Below, piece after piece: positions 50,581 through 59,168 of a DNA stretch of 64,000 nucleotides; positions within the stretch are counted from its first letter, which is position 1; the number at the start of each line of letters is the position of its first letter. Origin of the DNA: Candidatus Accumulibacter affinis (GTDB lineage Bacteria > Pseudomonadota > Gammaproteobacteria > Burkholderiales > Rhodocyclaceae). The notes under the pieces were generated by a model. The model made no database searches. It was not told the origin of the DNA and saw only the letters and a list, made by a program, of their open reading frames with translations. Position numbers and translations under genes: made by a program. Location of the stretch: positions 186,001 to 250,000 of the forward strand of contig JADJOT010000002.1 of NCBI GenBank assembly GCA_016713625.1. Direction: 5' to 3'.

Positions 50581-52998
50581 GTGAGCAAACACATCGGGCG
50601 TTTCGAGATCATTCGCGAGTTGGGTCGTGGTGCCCAGAGCATTGTCTATCTTGCGCGCGATCCGCATTTGCAGCGGCAGGTGGCGATCAAGACGCTGCAC
50701 TTCGCAGGCTCCGATACGCAGCAAAATCGCCGCTTGCTCGACGAGGCACGGATGGTCAGCCAGTTGCGCCACCCGAACATCGTTCCGATCTTCGAAGCCG
50801 CCGAGGAAGGAGGCGATCTTTATCTGGTCTTCCAGTACGTGCCCGGCAAGAACCTTGCTGAGCACCTGACGCTCAGTGGCGGTCTGACGCCGGCCGCAGC
50901 CATCGCGATCATGCAAGCCGTCCTCGACGCGGTGGCGCACGCCCATGCGGCGGGAATCATTCACCGTGACCTCAAGCCAAGCAACATTCTGATCGACGAG
51001 GATGGCCTGCCACGCGTGATGGATTTCGGCATCGCTGCGCGGGCCGAGGCGCTGGCAAAAGACGGTGGTCAGTTGACCGGCACGCCGGCGTATATGGCCC
51101 CGGAGTACGTCTCGCGGCGCGCGAGCAGCGAACGGTCCGACATTTTTTCTGCGGGGCTGGTTTTTTTCGAGTTGCTGACCGGCAAGCGGGCAGTTGCCGG
51201 GGGTGACCTCAAGCTGGTGATGAAGCAGATCGCCGAGCAGGACATCCGCCTGCCGCAGGAGTGCAACGGCTTGTTTGAGGAGCGGTTGGAGCATCTTCTC
51301 TACCGGGCACTGGCACGCGATCCGCAGGACCGCTACCAATCAGCGAGGCAGATGCGCGAGGCGCTCGACGATTACCTCGAACCGGGAACACCGGCAGCAG
51401 CGGCCGACCCTCGGCAGAGCACGATCGACTTTCTGCTGCGACGAATGCGACACAAGAGCGATTTCCCGGCGCTCTCGGAGTCGGTCGCCGCCATCAACCG
51501 AATCACCAACTCGGAGAATCAGAGTGTCGCCGAAGTCTCGAACACGATCCTCAGGGACTTCTCGCTGACCAACAAGATTCTGCGCATGGTGAACTCGGTG
51601 TATTACAAGCAGGCTGGTGGCGGGAACATCAGCACCGTCTCGCGCGCGGTGGTGGTCCTGGGTCTCGATGCCGTGCGCAGCATTGCCATCACGGTGTTGC
51701 TCCTCGAACACATGCAGCACAAGGACAACGCCGATCAGATCCGGGACGAGTTCCTGCGCGCGAATCTTGCCGGTGTGCTGGCCCGGGACATCGCCGGAAA
51801 GAGTCGGGCGTCTTCGGACGTCGAGCAGGTGTTCATCTGCTCGATGTTCCACAATCTGGGCCGCCTGCTCAGCCAGTATTACTTCCCCGAAGAAAGCGCC
51901 GAGATCAGGCGTGTCTTGCTGCAAAAGAGCTGTTCGGAAGAGGCTGCGGCACTGCAGGTGCTGGGCATCTCCCTTGAGGATCTCGGCGTGGGTATTGCCC
52001 AGACCTGGGGTTTTCCCAGGTTGATCGTCAATAGCATGCGCGCACTCCCGGCGGGCAGTATTCGTCGCCCGCTGGGTCCGGAAGATCGCCTACGCGTTTT
52101 TTCGGCGCTGGCCAATGAGCTGTGCGCGGTGGTCGGCGATACGGCAGTCGACGATCAGCCGAAAGAGGTGCGCCGAATCGCGATGCGTTTCGGCGACGCC
52201 GTCGCCCTCGGCGAACAGGACCTACGAATGGCGCTGGAGAAGTCGCTGGCGCAGGTCGCGCAGTTTGCCGCTTCCGTCCACCTGCATCTGCCGCGGACGC
52301 GTTTCGGCAGGCAGATCACCGCCTGGGGAATTGCGCCTGGCCGTCCGCCGGTGGTCGCGGCGGTTCCCGATGGTGACGAGGCGCTGGCTGGCACGACTGT
52401 CCTCTTCGAGGTGGAAGTGGAGGCAAGCGCAGCGGAGCCAGTAGTGGTGGACCGCAGCAGGTTGCTTGCAGCGGCTGCGCCGGTGGCCAGCGAGACCATT
52501 CTGTTGGCCGGCATTCAGGACTTGAGCAATGCCCTGGCCAGCGACTTCAAGCTCAACGACGTTCTGCGCATTACCCTGGAGACGATCTACCGGGCGAAGG
52601 GCTTCACGCGTGTCATCCTGTGCATACGTGAAGGGCGCAGCAACTCGATGGTCGGTCGTTTCGGCTTCGGCCCGGATGCACTGGAGATCGCCAAGCGTTT
52701 CCGGTTTTCACTGGCCTTTGCCCCGGATATCTTCCATGCGGCGATCGCCCGAGGCCTGGATATCCTGATCAGCGACAGCAACGATCCGAAGATTTCGGCG
52801 CGTATTCCAGGGTGGTTTCGCCAGGCGGTAGCGGCCGAAACCTTCGTCGTCTTCCCGCTCTGCATCAATAACAACGGCGTTGGCATGATTTATGCCGACC
52901 GCGAACAGGCAGGCGAGATCGTGATTTCGGAGAAGGAGTTGAGCTTGCTGAGAACCCTGCGCAACATGGCTGTGCTGGCCATCAAGCAGTCGATCTGA
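50581..52998 (+). CDS. Ser/Thr protein kinase fused to HDOD and GAF domains
   Basis: This 805-residue three-domain signalling protein starts at a GTG. Residues 1-270 are an Hanks-type kinase: ELGRGAQSIVYLARD loop, VAIKTL lysine, IIHRDLKPSNILID catalytic loop near residue 130, MDFGIAARAE and GTPAYMAPEYV. Residues about 285-500 form an HDOD domain (SESVAAINRITNSENQSVAE, SLTNKILRMVNSVYY), often linked to cyclic-di-GMP or motility control. Residues about 640-800 look like a GAF domain (LKLNDVLRITLETIYRAKGF, FVVFPLCINNNGVGMIYADR). No membrane segment is present, so it is cytoplasmic. All kinase residues are intact. It diverges from metH. Confidence 0.9.
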   Translation: MSKHIGRFEIIRELGRGAQSIVYLARDPHLQRQVAIKTLHFAGSDTQQNRRLLDEARMVSQLRHPNIVPIFEAAEEGGDLYLVFQYVPGKNLAEHLTLSGGLTPAAAIAIMQAVLDAVAHAHAAGIIHRDLKPSNILIDEDGLPRVMDFGIAARAEALAKDGGQLTGTPAYMAPEYVSRRASSERSDIFSAGLVFFELLTGKRAVAGGDLKLVMKQIAEQDIRLPQECNGLFEERLEHLLYRALARDPQDRYQSARQMREALDDYLEPGTPAAAADPRQSTIDFLLRRMRHKSDFPALSESVAAINRITNSENQSVAEVSNTILRDFSLTNKILRMVNSVYYKQAGGGNISTVSRAVVVLGLDAVRSIAITVLLLEHMQHKDNADQIRDEFLRANLAGVLARDIAGKSRASSDVEQVFICSMFHNLGRLLSQYYFPEESAEIRRVLLQKSCSEEAAALQVLGISLEDLGVGIAQTWGFPRLIVNSMRALPAGSIRRPLGPEDRLRVFSALANELCAVVGDTAVDDQPKEVRRIAMRFGDAVALGEQDLRMALEKSLAQVAQFAASVHLHLPRTRFGRQITAWGIAPGRPPVVAAVPDGDEALAGTTVLFEVEVEASAAEPVVVDRSRLLAAAAPVASETILLAGIQDLSNALASDFKLNDVLRITLETIYRAKGFTRVILCIREGRSNSMVGRFGFGPDALEIAKRFRFSLAFAPDIFHAAIARGLDILISDSNDPKISARIPGWFRQAVAAETFVVFPLCINNNGVGMIYADREQAGEIVISEKELSLLRTLRNMAVLAIKQSI

Positions 52999-53083
52999 AG
53001 GTCTGCACGGTGCGGCCCCGCCGTGCCGCATCGATCGGTACCGACCACGGGGGTGGCTACCCGCGTTGTCGGTGACGGCAGCA

Positions 53084-53878
53084 CTACCAGAGCTTCCACC
53101 ACGGTTCCTTGCGATCGAGACCGCGAACATAGTATTCGCTGTCGGGAAAGTTCTTGCGCATGACACGCTCGGCGTCGTCGCGGAGGTCGGCGAGAGCGAG
53201 CGCGTCATAGGCCTTGACCATGATGAACAGCGCTTCCTCGGTGGCGGGTGCATCGGGATAGTTCAGCACCGCGTACTGGGCGCGGTTGGCCGCCGCCAGA
53301 TAGGCACCCCGTTTCATGTAATAACGGGCGACGTGTAGCTCAAGCGACGCCAGAGCATTGACCAGGTACTTCATGCGCAGGATCGCATCGGGAGTGTACT
53401 TGCTGTCCGGAAAGCGCGTGACCAGCTCGCGGAAGGCGTCAAAAGACTCGCGTGCACCTTTCGGGTCGCGTTCGGTCATGTCCTGGTTGCTGATGCTGCC
53501 CATGATGCCGAGGTCTTCGTTGAAATTGATCAGCCCGCGCAGGTAATAGACGTAGTCGACGTTGGGATGATTGGGATGCAGCTTGATGAAGCGGTCGCAG
53601 GCGGCGATCGCCGAAGCTGGCTCCAGGTCCTTCCAGTACGCGTAGGCGATGTCGATCTGGGCCTGCTGCGCATAGCGACCGTAGGGATAGCGCGATTCGA
53701 GCTTCTCGAAGTACTTGATGGCCTTGGCGTAGGAGTTGCTGTTGAGAGCATCCTTGGCCTCGGCATAGAGCTTGTTGGCCGACCAGCCAGCGGTTTCATC
53801 CTTCGCTTCCGGGAAAAGTCCGCAGCCCGAAATCAGACAGGCCAGAAAAAGCGTTGCGATAACCGCTAAACTACGCAT
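53084..53878 (-). CDS. bamD: Outer-membrane assembly lipoprotein BamD
   Basis: BamD is an essential lipoprotein of the BAM complex that inserts beta-barrel proteins into the outer membrane. The 264-residue precursor has lipobox LISGC with Cys 19, then TPR-like repeats (AKIYFEKLESRYPYGRY-type: KAIKYFEKLESRYPYGRYAQ, AIAACDRFIKLHPNHPNVDY, ESFDAFRELVTRFPDSKYTP). ATG 53878 gives a normal lipoprotein signal. The start codon overlaps, on the other strand, the ATG at 53877 of the rluD frame, so the two genes diverge from virtually the same spot, the usual bamD-rluD arrangement. Confidence 0.96.
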   Translation of the reverse strand: MRSLAVIATLFLACLISGCGLFPEAKDETAGWSANKLYAEAKDALNSNSYAKAIKYFEKLESRYPYGRYAQQAQIDIAYAYWKDLEPASAIAACDRFIKLHPNHPNVDYVYYLRGLINFNEDLGIMGSISNQDMTERDPKGARESFDAFRELVTRFPDSKYTPDAILRMKYLVNALASLELHVARYYMKRGAYLAAANRAQYAVLNYPDAPATEEALFIMVKAYDALALADLRDDAERVMRKNFPDSEYYVRGLDRKEPWWKLW

Positions 53879-53879
53879 G

Positions 53880-55007
53880 ATGGAAGACCCAAAGGAAAAG
53901 AAGGCTGCGGCCGATGCGCCAAAGCAGGCCACCGAGCACGCCGATTATAGCGCAAACCCCCGAATTACCCTGCGCGTGCCTGACCACTGCAGTGGCCAGC
54001 GGGCGGACCAGGTTCTTGCGCGGCTGCTGTCGCAACATTCGCGGAGCCGCTTGCAGGCCTGGATACGCGAGGGGCGGGTGGCGGTCAGCGGGGCGACGAT
54101 CGTTGAGCCCAGACACAAGCTCTGGGGCGGCGAAACCCTCGAAGTCGCCGAGGCGCCTGACGAGCGCGCCGAGTCGTCAACTCCGGAAGATATCCCGCTG
54201 CAGGTAATCTACGAGGATGACTGCCTGATGGTCATCGACAAACCGGCTGGTCTGGTTGTACACCCCGGTAGTGGCAACTGGAGCGGCACCTTGCTCAATG
54301 CCTTGCTGCACTATGCGCCACAACTTGACAAGGTGCCACGCGCCGGCATTGTCCATCGCCTGGACAAGGATACCAGTGGCCTGATGGTTGTCGCCAAGAC
54401 GCTCGAGGCGCAGACCGATCTGGTGCGGCAGTTGCAGGCACGCACCGTCAAGCGCTATTACCAGGCACTGGCGCGGGGCATTGTTGAGCATTCGGGGACG
54501 GTCGATGCGCCCATCGGCCGGCATCCGACGCTGCGTACCAGGATGGCCGTGGTCAGGACGGGCAAGCCGGCGCGTACGCACTACCGCGTCCTGGAGCCTT
54601 TCGTGGCGTGTACGCTGATCGAATGCGCGCTGGAAACCGGCCGTACGCACCAGATTCGCGTGCATATGACGTCGATCGGGCATCCGCTGGTCGGCGATCC
54701 GGCATACGGAGCCGGGGCCAGCCGCGTGCCGCAGGCCGCAGACTTTCCTCGCCAGGCGCTACACGCGTGCCGCCTGGCCCTGCTGCACCCGGCAACCGGT
54801 CGGATGATGCTGTGGCGATCGGCAGTGCCCGATGACCTGGCGGCGCTGGTCGAGACGCTGCGCCTGGAGGCCATGTCGGCACGCTGCAGCAAGGAGGACG
54901 GCCTTGCCGATGACGATGACGATTGGGATGAGGATCAGGACGCTGGTCCACAGGTGATCTACGTCGGTGATGACGATCCGGAGGAGGACGATCCTGGTGA
55001 GCAATAA
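53880..55007 (+). CDS. rluD: 23S rRNA pseudouridine synthase RluD
   Basis: RluD makes pseudouridines 1911, 1915 and 1917 in helix 69 of 23S rRNA. The 375-residue protein has the S4 domain (RADQVLARLLSQHSRSRLQA) and the RluA-type catalytic domain with GIVHRLDKDTSGLMVVAKTL (catalytic Asp). ECALETGRTHQIRVHMTSIG and GDPAYGAGASRVPQ follow. The C-terminal 45 residues are an unusual acidic tail (GLADDDDDWDEDQDAGPQ and onward). ATG 53880 is chosen; the frame is open further 5' only across bamD. The stop overlaps pgeF by 11 bases. Confidence 0.95.
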   Translation: MEDPKEKKAAADAPKQATEHADYSANPRITLRVPDHCSGQRADQVLARLLSQHSRSRLQAWIREGRVAVSGATIVEPRHKLWGGETLEVAEAPDERAESSTPEDIPLQVIYEDDCLMVIDKPAGLVVHPGSGNWSGTLLNALLHYAPQLDKVPRAGIVHRLDKDTSGLMVVAKTLEAQTDLVRQLQARTVKRYYQALARGIVEHSGTVDAPIGRHPTLRTRMAVVRTGKPARTHYRVLEPFVACTLIECALETGRTHQIRVHMTSIGHPLVGDPAYGAGASRVPQAADFPRQALHACRLALLHPATGRMMLWRSAVPDDLAALVETLRLEAMSARCSKEDGLADDDDDWDEDQDAGPQVIYVGDDDPEEDDPGEQ

Positions 55008-55749
55008 GGACTGGATCGTCCCCGACTGGCCGGCACCAGCGCGGGTACGCACGCTGATCAGCACCCGTCGCGGTGGTGTCAGTGTCGCTCCCTACGCCAG
55101 CCTCAACCTCGGTGATCACGTCGGTGACGATCCGCTGGCGGTCCACGAGAATCGCGCGCGGCTTGCCGGCAGGCTGCCTGGGGCACCCCGCTGGCTGAAT
55201 CAGGTGCACGGCACCACGGTGATCGATGCTGCCGACGCACGCTTGCCGCCGGTCCCGGCTGCCGATGCGGCGTTTGCCCGCAGCCCCGGAATCGTTTGTG
55301 CGGTGCTGACGGCGGACTGCCTGCCGGTGCTCTTCTGCGACCGCTCGGGCAGCGTCGTTGCCGCTGCGCATGCCGGTTGGCGAGGCCTGCAGGCTGGCAT
55401 CCTGGAGCAAACCGTGGCCGCCATGGCGGTCCCGAACACCGACCTGATGGTCTATCTGGGACCCGCCATAGGTCCCCAGGCTTTCGCCGTCGGCGATGCG
55501 GTGCGAACGGCTTTTGTCGACGCGCACGCCGAGGCAGCGGCGGCTTTCCGGCCGCTGCAGCAGTCGGGTTCTGGCGGCTGGCTGGCCGACCTCTACTTGC
55601 TGGCCCGCCAACGCCTGGCCCGGCTTGGTGTCGAAGCCGTCTATGGCGGTGGATACTGCACGGTGCAGCAAGCGAGCCGCTTCTTTTCGTATCGGCGTGA
55701 GGGCGCCACCGGCCGCATGGCGTCGCTGATCTGGTTGTCCACAGAGTAG
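54997..55749 (+). CDS. pgeF: Purine nucleoside phosphorylase / laccase-domain protein PgeF (YfiH)
   Basis: The YfiH/PgeF family acts on purine nucleosides and edits peptidoglycan precursor misincorporation. The 250-residue protein holds the metal and active-site residues in NQVHGTTVIDAADA, VLTADCLPVLFCDRSG (Cys), VAAAHAGWRGLQAGI (His) and YLGPAIGPQAF. GTG 54997 has a GAGGAGG site 8 bases upstream inside rluD and matches the family N-terminus. An ATG 30 bases earlier would add a basic segment without similarity. Coupled to rluD. Confidence 0.93.
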   Translation: MSNKDWIVPDWPAPARVRTLISTRRGGVSVAPYASLNLGDHVGDDPLAVHENRARLAGRLPGAPRWLNQVHGTTVIDAADARLPPVPAADAAFARSPGIVCAVLTADCLPVLFCDRSGSVVAAAHAGWRGLQAGILEQTVAAMAVPNTDLMVYLGPAIGPQAFAVGDAVRTAFVDAHAEAAAAFRPLQQSGSGGWLADLYLLARQRLARLGVEAVYGGGYCTVQQASRFFSYRREGATGRMASLIWLSTE

Positions 55750-55968
55750 TCAGTGCTCGCCTTCGCTTGCTTTGTCCTCTGGTGGAGCCGCTTTCTCGGG
55801 TATTCGATCCGCGCGACGCCGCCGTCCGGGACGGCCGAAAAGCCACCACAGCAGCGCCGTCGGCAGCAGCCCGTAGAAGACCAGCGTCAATATTCCGGCC
55901 ACCACGCTGGTTTCGGTCAGCGCCATCAACACGGTCACGTACAGCCAGGCGATCACGATGATATACAT
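55750..55968 (-). CDS. Small conserved-type membrane protein (72 aa)
   Basis: The product has two hydrophobic helices (about residues 2-18 and 22-44, YIIVIAWLYVTVLMAL and VVAGILTLVFYGLLPTALLW) and a positively then negatively charged tail (GRPGRRRRADRIPEKAAPPE). It has the look of a small inner-membrane protein with a cytoplasmic tail; no named family recognised. It converges on pgeF with no gap between stops. Confidence 0.7.
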   Translation of the reverse strand: MYIIVIAWLYVTVLMALTETSVVAGILTLVFYGLLPTALLWWLFGRPGRRRRADRIPEKAAPPEDKASEGEH

Positions 55969-56047
55969 GACATGATTATAGTCCCGGCAGCAACTGGGCG
56001 GTCGGCAGTCAAACTGCTGGCCTTCGGATGCGCACCGAGGGGAGCTG

Positions 56048-56053
56048 TATAAT
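56048..56053 (+). promoter_or_regulatory. -10 element of the probable phaB promoter
   Basis: A perfect TATAAT stands 261 bases before phaB in an otherwise gene-free 345-base gap. No good -35 is visible (TTCGGA at 19 bases is weak). The long leader is otherwise without supported genes apart from the operator-like site and an ATGCAGAAT/ATTCTGCAT inverted repeat. Confidence 0.4.
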
Positions 56054-56086
56054 GCGCGGGATACTTTGGCATTGACAGCGCCGATG

Positions 56087-56097
56087 CTGCAATGCAG
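56087..56097 (+). promoter_or_regulatory. Candidate PhaR operator
   Basis: CTGC-AAT-GCAG matches the CTGC-N3-GCAG binding pattern reported for PHA-sensing PhaR repressors. It lies about 34 bases downstream of a TATAAT box and upstream of phaB, with phaR itself immediately downstream of phaB. Confidence 0.5.
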
Positions 56098-56313
56098 AAT
56101 CGGCGGTGGCTGTTTTGGTGAGTTTCAATTCTGCATCGGCGACCGATTCGTGTATTTCGGTGGCGGTGCGAACCGGGTCCGCTGCCGGCCCGGTGGCCGG
56201 GGATGCTCCAAGGGGGCAGCGAAACCAAGGTCCCCGGGTAATCAGCAGATTTGGTAATCGTGGCGGTGAAATACCGTCAAATGTTTCAATCGTCAACGGG
56301 AAAGGAAAGATCT

Positions 56314-57057
56314 ATGACACAACGTGTTGCTTTGGTTACCGGTGCTATGGGTGGAATCGGTACGGCCATTTGCCAGGAGCTGGCCAAGGCCGGTCACAAG
56401 GTAGTTGCTGCCTATCATCCGGAGTTCGACAAACCGGACGAGTGGGGCAAGGCCATGGCCGAAGCCGGTTTCAATGATTTCATCACGGTTGCCGGCGACG
56501 TCTCCGACTATGATTCTTGCGTTGCCATGGCTGCGGAGGCGGAAGCCAAGGCTGGTCCGATCGACATTCTCGTCAACAACGCCGGCATCACCCGTGACAA
56601 GATGTTTGCGCGCATGGAACTGGCGCAGTGGAACGCCGTGATTTCAACCAACCTGAACAGCCTCTTCAACATGACCAAGCAGGTCTCGGCGAAGATGGCC
56701 GAGCGCGGCTGGGGCCGGATCATCAATATCTCGTCGCTGAACGGTCTCAAGGGTCAGGCGGGGCAGACCAACTACTCGGCGGCCAAGGCGGGTGTGATTG
56801 GCTTCAGCAAGGCACTGGCTGCCGAACTGGCGGCCAAGGGCGTCACGGTCAATGCCATCTGCCCTGGTTACGTCGCAACCGCGATGGTCATGGCGATCAA
56901 GCCGGAAATCCTGCAGGGCATCATCGACACCGTGCCGATGAAGCGTCTGGCCAAGCCGGAAGAGATCGGTGGCGCGTGTGCCTATCTCGCCTCGGATATC
57001 GCCGGCTTCATGACTGGTTCGACGCTGAACATCTGTGGCGGTCTCTACTATCAATAA
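56314..57057 (+). CDS. phaB: Acetoacetyl-CoA reductase PhaB (NADPH)
   Basis: PhaB reduces acetoacetyl-CoA to (R)-3-hydroxybutyryl-CoA, the monomer precursor for polyhydroxybutyrate. The 247-residue SDR enzyme has the cofactor loop TGAMGGIGTAICQEL, LVNNAGITRDKMF, catalytic INISSLNGLKGQAGQTNYSA (Ser and Tyr) with AKAG, and ICPGYVATAMV. The TNYSAAKAG and PGYVATAM signatures separate it from FabG. ATG 56314 has a GGAAAG site. A terminator follows and phaR lies downstream; the PHB synthase gene is not in the window. Confidence 0.93.
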   Translation: MTQRVALVTGAMGGIGTAICQELAKAGHKVVAAYHPEFDKPDEWGKAMAEAGFNDFITVAGDVSDYDSCVAMAAEAEAKAGPIDILVNNAGITRDKMFARMELAQWNAVISTNLNSLFNMTKQVSAKMAERGWGRIINISSLNGLKGQAGQTNYSAAKAGVIGFSKALAAELAAKGVTVNAICPGYVATAMVMAIKPEILQGIIDTVPMKRLAKPEEIGGACAYLASDIAGFMTGSTLNICGGLYYQ

Positions 57058-57087
57058 AAGCAGCTTTTTGCTGCAGAAAAGTCACCA

Positions 57088-57116
57088 CAGGCTCCAATAG
57101 GAGCCTGTTTTTTTTT
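57088..57116 (+). terminator. Rho-independent terminator after phaB
   Basis: CAGGCTCC-AATA-GGAGCCTG, a perfect 8-base-pair stem with a 4-base loop, is followed by nine T residues. It separates phaB from phaR. Confidence 0.9.
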
Positions 57117-57123
57117 GCTGGCG

Positions 57124-57129
57124 TATAAT
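57124..57129 (+). promoter_or_regulatory. -10 element of the probable phaR promoter
   Basis: TATAAT directly after the phaB terminator, 71 bases before the phaR start. A TTGCACCGCA motif follows at once, which could be a PhaR half-site for autoregulation. No clear -35 is visible. Confidence 0.45.
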
Positions 57130-57199
57130 TGTGTTGCACCGCATCAAAGAGTGCGCAAGAGAACTCGTCGAGTCATCTGCAAATGGAGGAAGGGTCGTC

Positions 57200-57775
57200 A
57201 TGCCCGAGCAGCCGCGACTGATCAAGAAATACCCGAACCGTCGTCTTTACGACACCAAGACGAGCGCCTACATCACCTTGAGCGATGTCAAGGACCTCGT
57301 CCTGTCAAAAGAAAACTTCAATGTGCTGGATGCCAAGACCAGCGAGGATATTACGCGCAGCATTCTGCTGCAGATCATCCTCGAGGAGGAGGCTGCCGGC
57401 ATGCCGCTGTTTACCACTGACCTGCTGGCGCAGATGATTCGTTTCTATGGTCACGCCATGCAGGGAATGCTTGGCAAGTACCTGGAAACCAACATCAAGT
57501 CCTTCGTCGACTTCCAGAAGAAGCTGCAGGACCAGTCGCAACAGATCTACGGCGAAAGCAGCAACCAGATGCAGAACGACATGTGGTCGCAGTTCATGAA
57601 CTTCCAGGGTCCGGCGATGCAGACGATGATGGCTACCTACATGGAGCAGAGCAAGAAGATGCTGCACCAGATGCAGGACCAGCTGAAAACCCAGACGCGC
57701 ACCCTGTTTACCAGCATCCCGCTGCCCGGCTTTCCAGCCGAACCCACGAAGCAGCCCCACGACGCAGAGAAATAG
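57200..57775 (+). CDS. phaR: Polyhydroxyalkanoate synthesis repressor PhaR
   Basis: PhaR binds PHA granules and DNA, and releases its target promoters (phasin, often phaB or phaR itself) when polymer appears. The 191-residue product has the N-terminal PHB/PHA accumulation DNA-binding domain (RLIKKYPNRRLYDTKTSAYI) and the granule-binding accumulation domain (LLQIILEEEAAGMPLFTTDL, AQMIRFYGHAMQGMLGKYLE). A Gln/Met-rich helical tail (SSNQMQNDMWSQFMNFQGPA) follows. ATG 57200 starts at the family N-terminus. Confidence 0.93.
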   Translation: MPEQPRLIKKYPNRRLYDTKTSAYITLSDVKDLVLSKENFNVLDAKTSEDITRSILLQIILEEEAAGMPLFTTDLLAQMIRFYGHAMQGMLGKYLETNIKSFVDFQKKLQDQSQQIYGESSNQMQNDMWSQFMNFQGPAMQTMMATYMEQSKKMLHQMQDQLKTQTRTLFTSIPLPGFPAEPTKQPHDAEK

Positions 57776-57817
57776 GCGCTGCGCAGCGGTAACCTGGCGC
57801 CGGTCATGGTCGCCAGC

Positions 57818-57845
57818 GCGCCGCCGCGACGAACAGCGGCGGCGC
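57818..57845. repeat. Strong hairpin between phaR and mmdB
   Basis: GCGCCGCCGC, an 8-base loop and GCGGCGGCGC form a perfect 10-base-pair stem in the gap between the two converging genes. It lacks a T-run; it may act in RNA stability or as a bidirectional, weak terminator. Confidence 0.55.
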
Positions 57846-57869
57846 TACCCAGCAAATGTCCCGCCGCGA

Positions 57870-59075
57870 CTAACGCAGCATCGCTATAAAGGTTGCCGCG
57901 ATGATGGCCGAAGTAATCACGCCACTGATGTTCGCCCCCAGCGCCTGCGGCAGGATGATGGCTCCCGGATTGGCGTCGGTGGCAATTTTCTGGACGACCT
58001 TGGCCGTGGTCGGAACGCAACTGACGCCGGCAATGCCGATCATCGGGTTGTACTTGCCGCCGGACCAGAAATACAGGATGTAGCCGCCCGCAATTCCGCC
58101 CAGAGCAGAAATCGTCAGGGCCAGCATCCCCAGCAGCAGCAGCTTCAATACCGTCGGATCGAGCAGGGTATTGGCTTCGCAGAGCACGCCCAGCGTCAGC
58201 CCGAGGAAGAAGGTTGCGGCATAGAGGAATACGTCGCCGAGAAGCTTGCTAAAAGGCTCGATGCCACTCTCGCGCACGGCGACGCCGACGAACAGCGAGA
58301 AAAACAGCGGGGCAGCCACCGGAAACAGCAGGCACAGCAGCGTGCAGGCCACTACCGCGAAGGTGAGTTTCTGCGAACGGCTGATCTTGGGTCCGCGATC
58401 GCTGACCATGCTGATCCCCCGGATGTGTTTGGGTATCAGCCACTTGATCAGATACGGGTAGGCGCCATAGGTCAGCCCGAGATAGAGGTAACCGACGACA
58501 GTGATCGGAACGAACAGATCCTTGGCCAATACCAGCGACGTAAACAGCACCATCGGCCCGTCGGCGCCACCGATGGTGGCTACGGCGGCGGACTGGCCCG
58601 GATTGAGGCCCAGCCAGATGGCGATCGGGAAGACGGCGATGGTCCCGAGTTCGGCGAACAGGGCAATGAAGATGCTCTGGAAGGGTCGCGCCATCACGTA
58701 ACCAACATCGAGCAGGACGCCGATCCCCATGAACACCAGGCAGGCGATCAGGCCGTTGCTGAAGGTCAGCGTGTAGATCGGTTGCAGCCAGTCGATCTGC
58801 ATGATGTTCATCAGATCGATCGGATCGGACATCAGGGGATCGACGAACAGCGTCCCCATCTTCTTGCCTTCGAGGAACATCACTCCGGCGTTGACCGATG
58901 ACATGCCCAGCCCCATCGGGATCATCAGCAGGGGTTCGAGCACGTTCTTCGAGCCCAGATAGATCAACAAGAAGCCGAGCAGCATCAGGAAGATGCGCCC
59001 GAACATGATTTTCGGCTCGGACGCGACCAGAGTGGCGATACCCTGGAACAGGTCGAGAAAATGAATGCCTTCCAT
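57870..59075 (-). CDS. mmdB: Na+-translocating decarboxylase beta subunit MmdB
   Basis: The beta subunit is the membrane part that decarboxylates carboxybiotin and pumps sodium out. The 401-residue protein has about ten hydrophobic spans with the conserved ion-path segments IGGADGPMVLFTSLVLAKDL and YNPMIGIAGVSCVPTTAKVV (OadB/GcdB family) and TLGVLCEANTLLDPTVLKL. Fourth gene of the mmdADCB-order operon on the minus strand, 93 bases after mmdC. Together with the other subunits it couples methylmalonyl-CoA decarboxylation to a Na+ gradient; the substrate is inferred from MmdA. Confidence 0.9.
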   Translation of the reverse strand: MEGIHFLDLFQGIATLVASEPKIMFGRIFLMLLGFLLIYLGSKNVLEPLLMIPMGLGMSSVNAGVMFLEGKKMGTLFVDPLMSDPIDLMNIMQIDWLQPIYTLTFSNGLIACLVFMGIGVLLDVGYVMARPFQSIFIALFAELGTIAVFPIAIWLGLNPGQSAAVATIGGADGPMVLFTSLVLAKDLFVPITVVGYLYLGLTYGAYPYLIKWLIPKHIRGISMVSDRGPKISRSQKLTFAVVACTLLCLLFPVAAPLFFSLFVGVAVRESGIEPFSKLLGDVFLYAATFFLGLTLGVLCEANTLLDPTVLKLLLLGMLALTISALGGIAGGYILYFWSGGKYNPMIGIAGVSCVPTTAKVVQKIATDANPGAIILPQALGANISGVITSAIIAATFIAMLR

Positions 59076-59168
59076 ACGCTTCAGTCCTCGCGCCAGGCAA
59101 GCATGCTCATTCGCCGGCGCATCGAATTGCAGACGGCAGGAGCTCGCTCCCGCCTCTTATAGCCTGGT

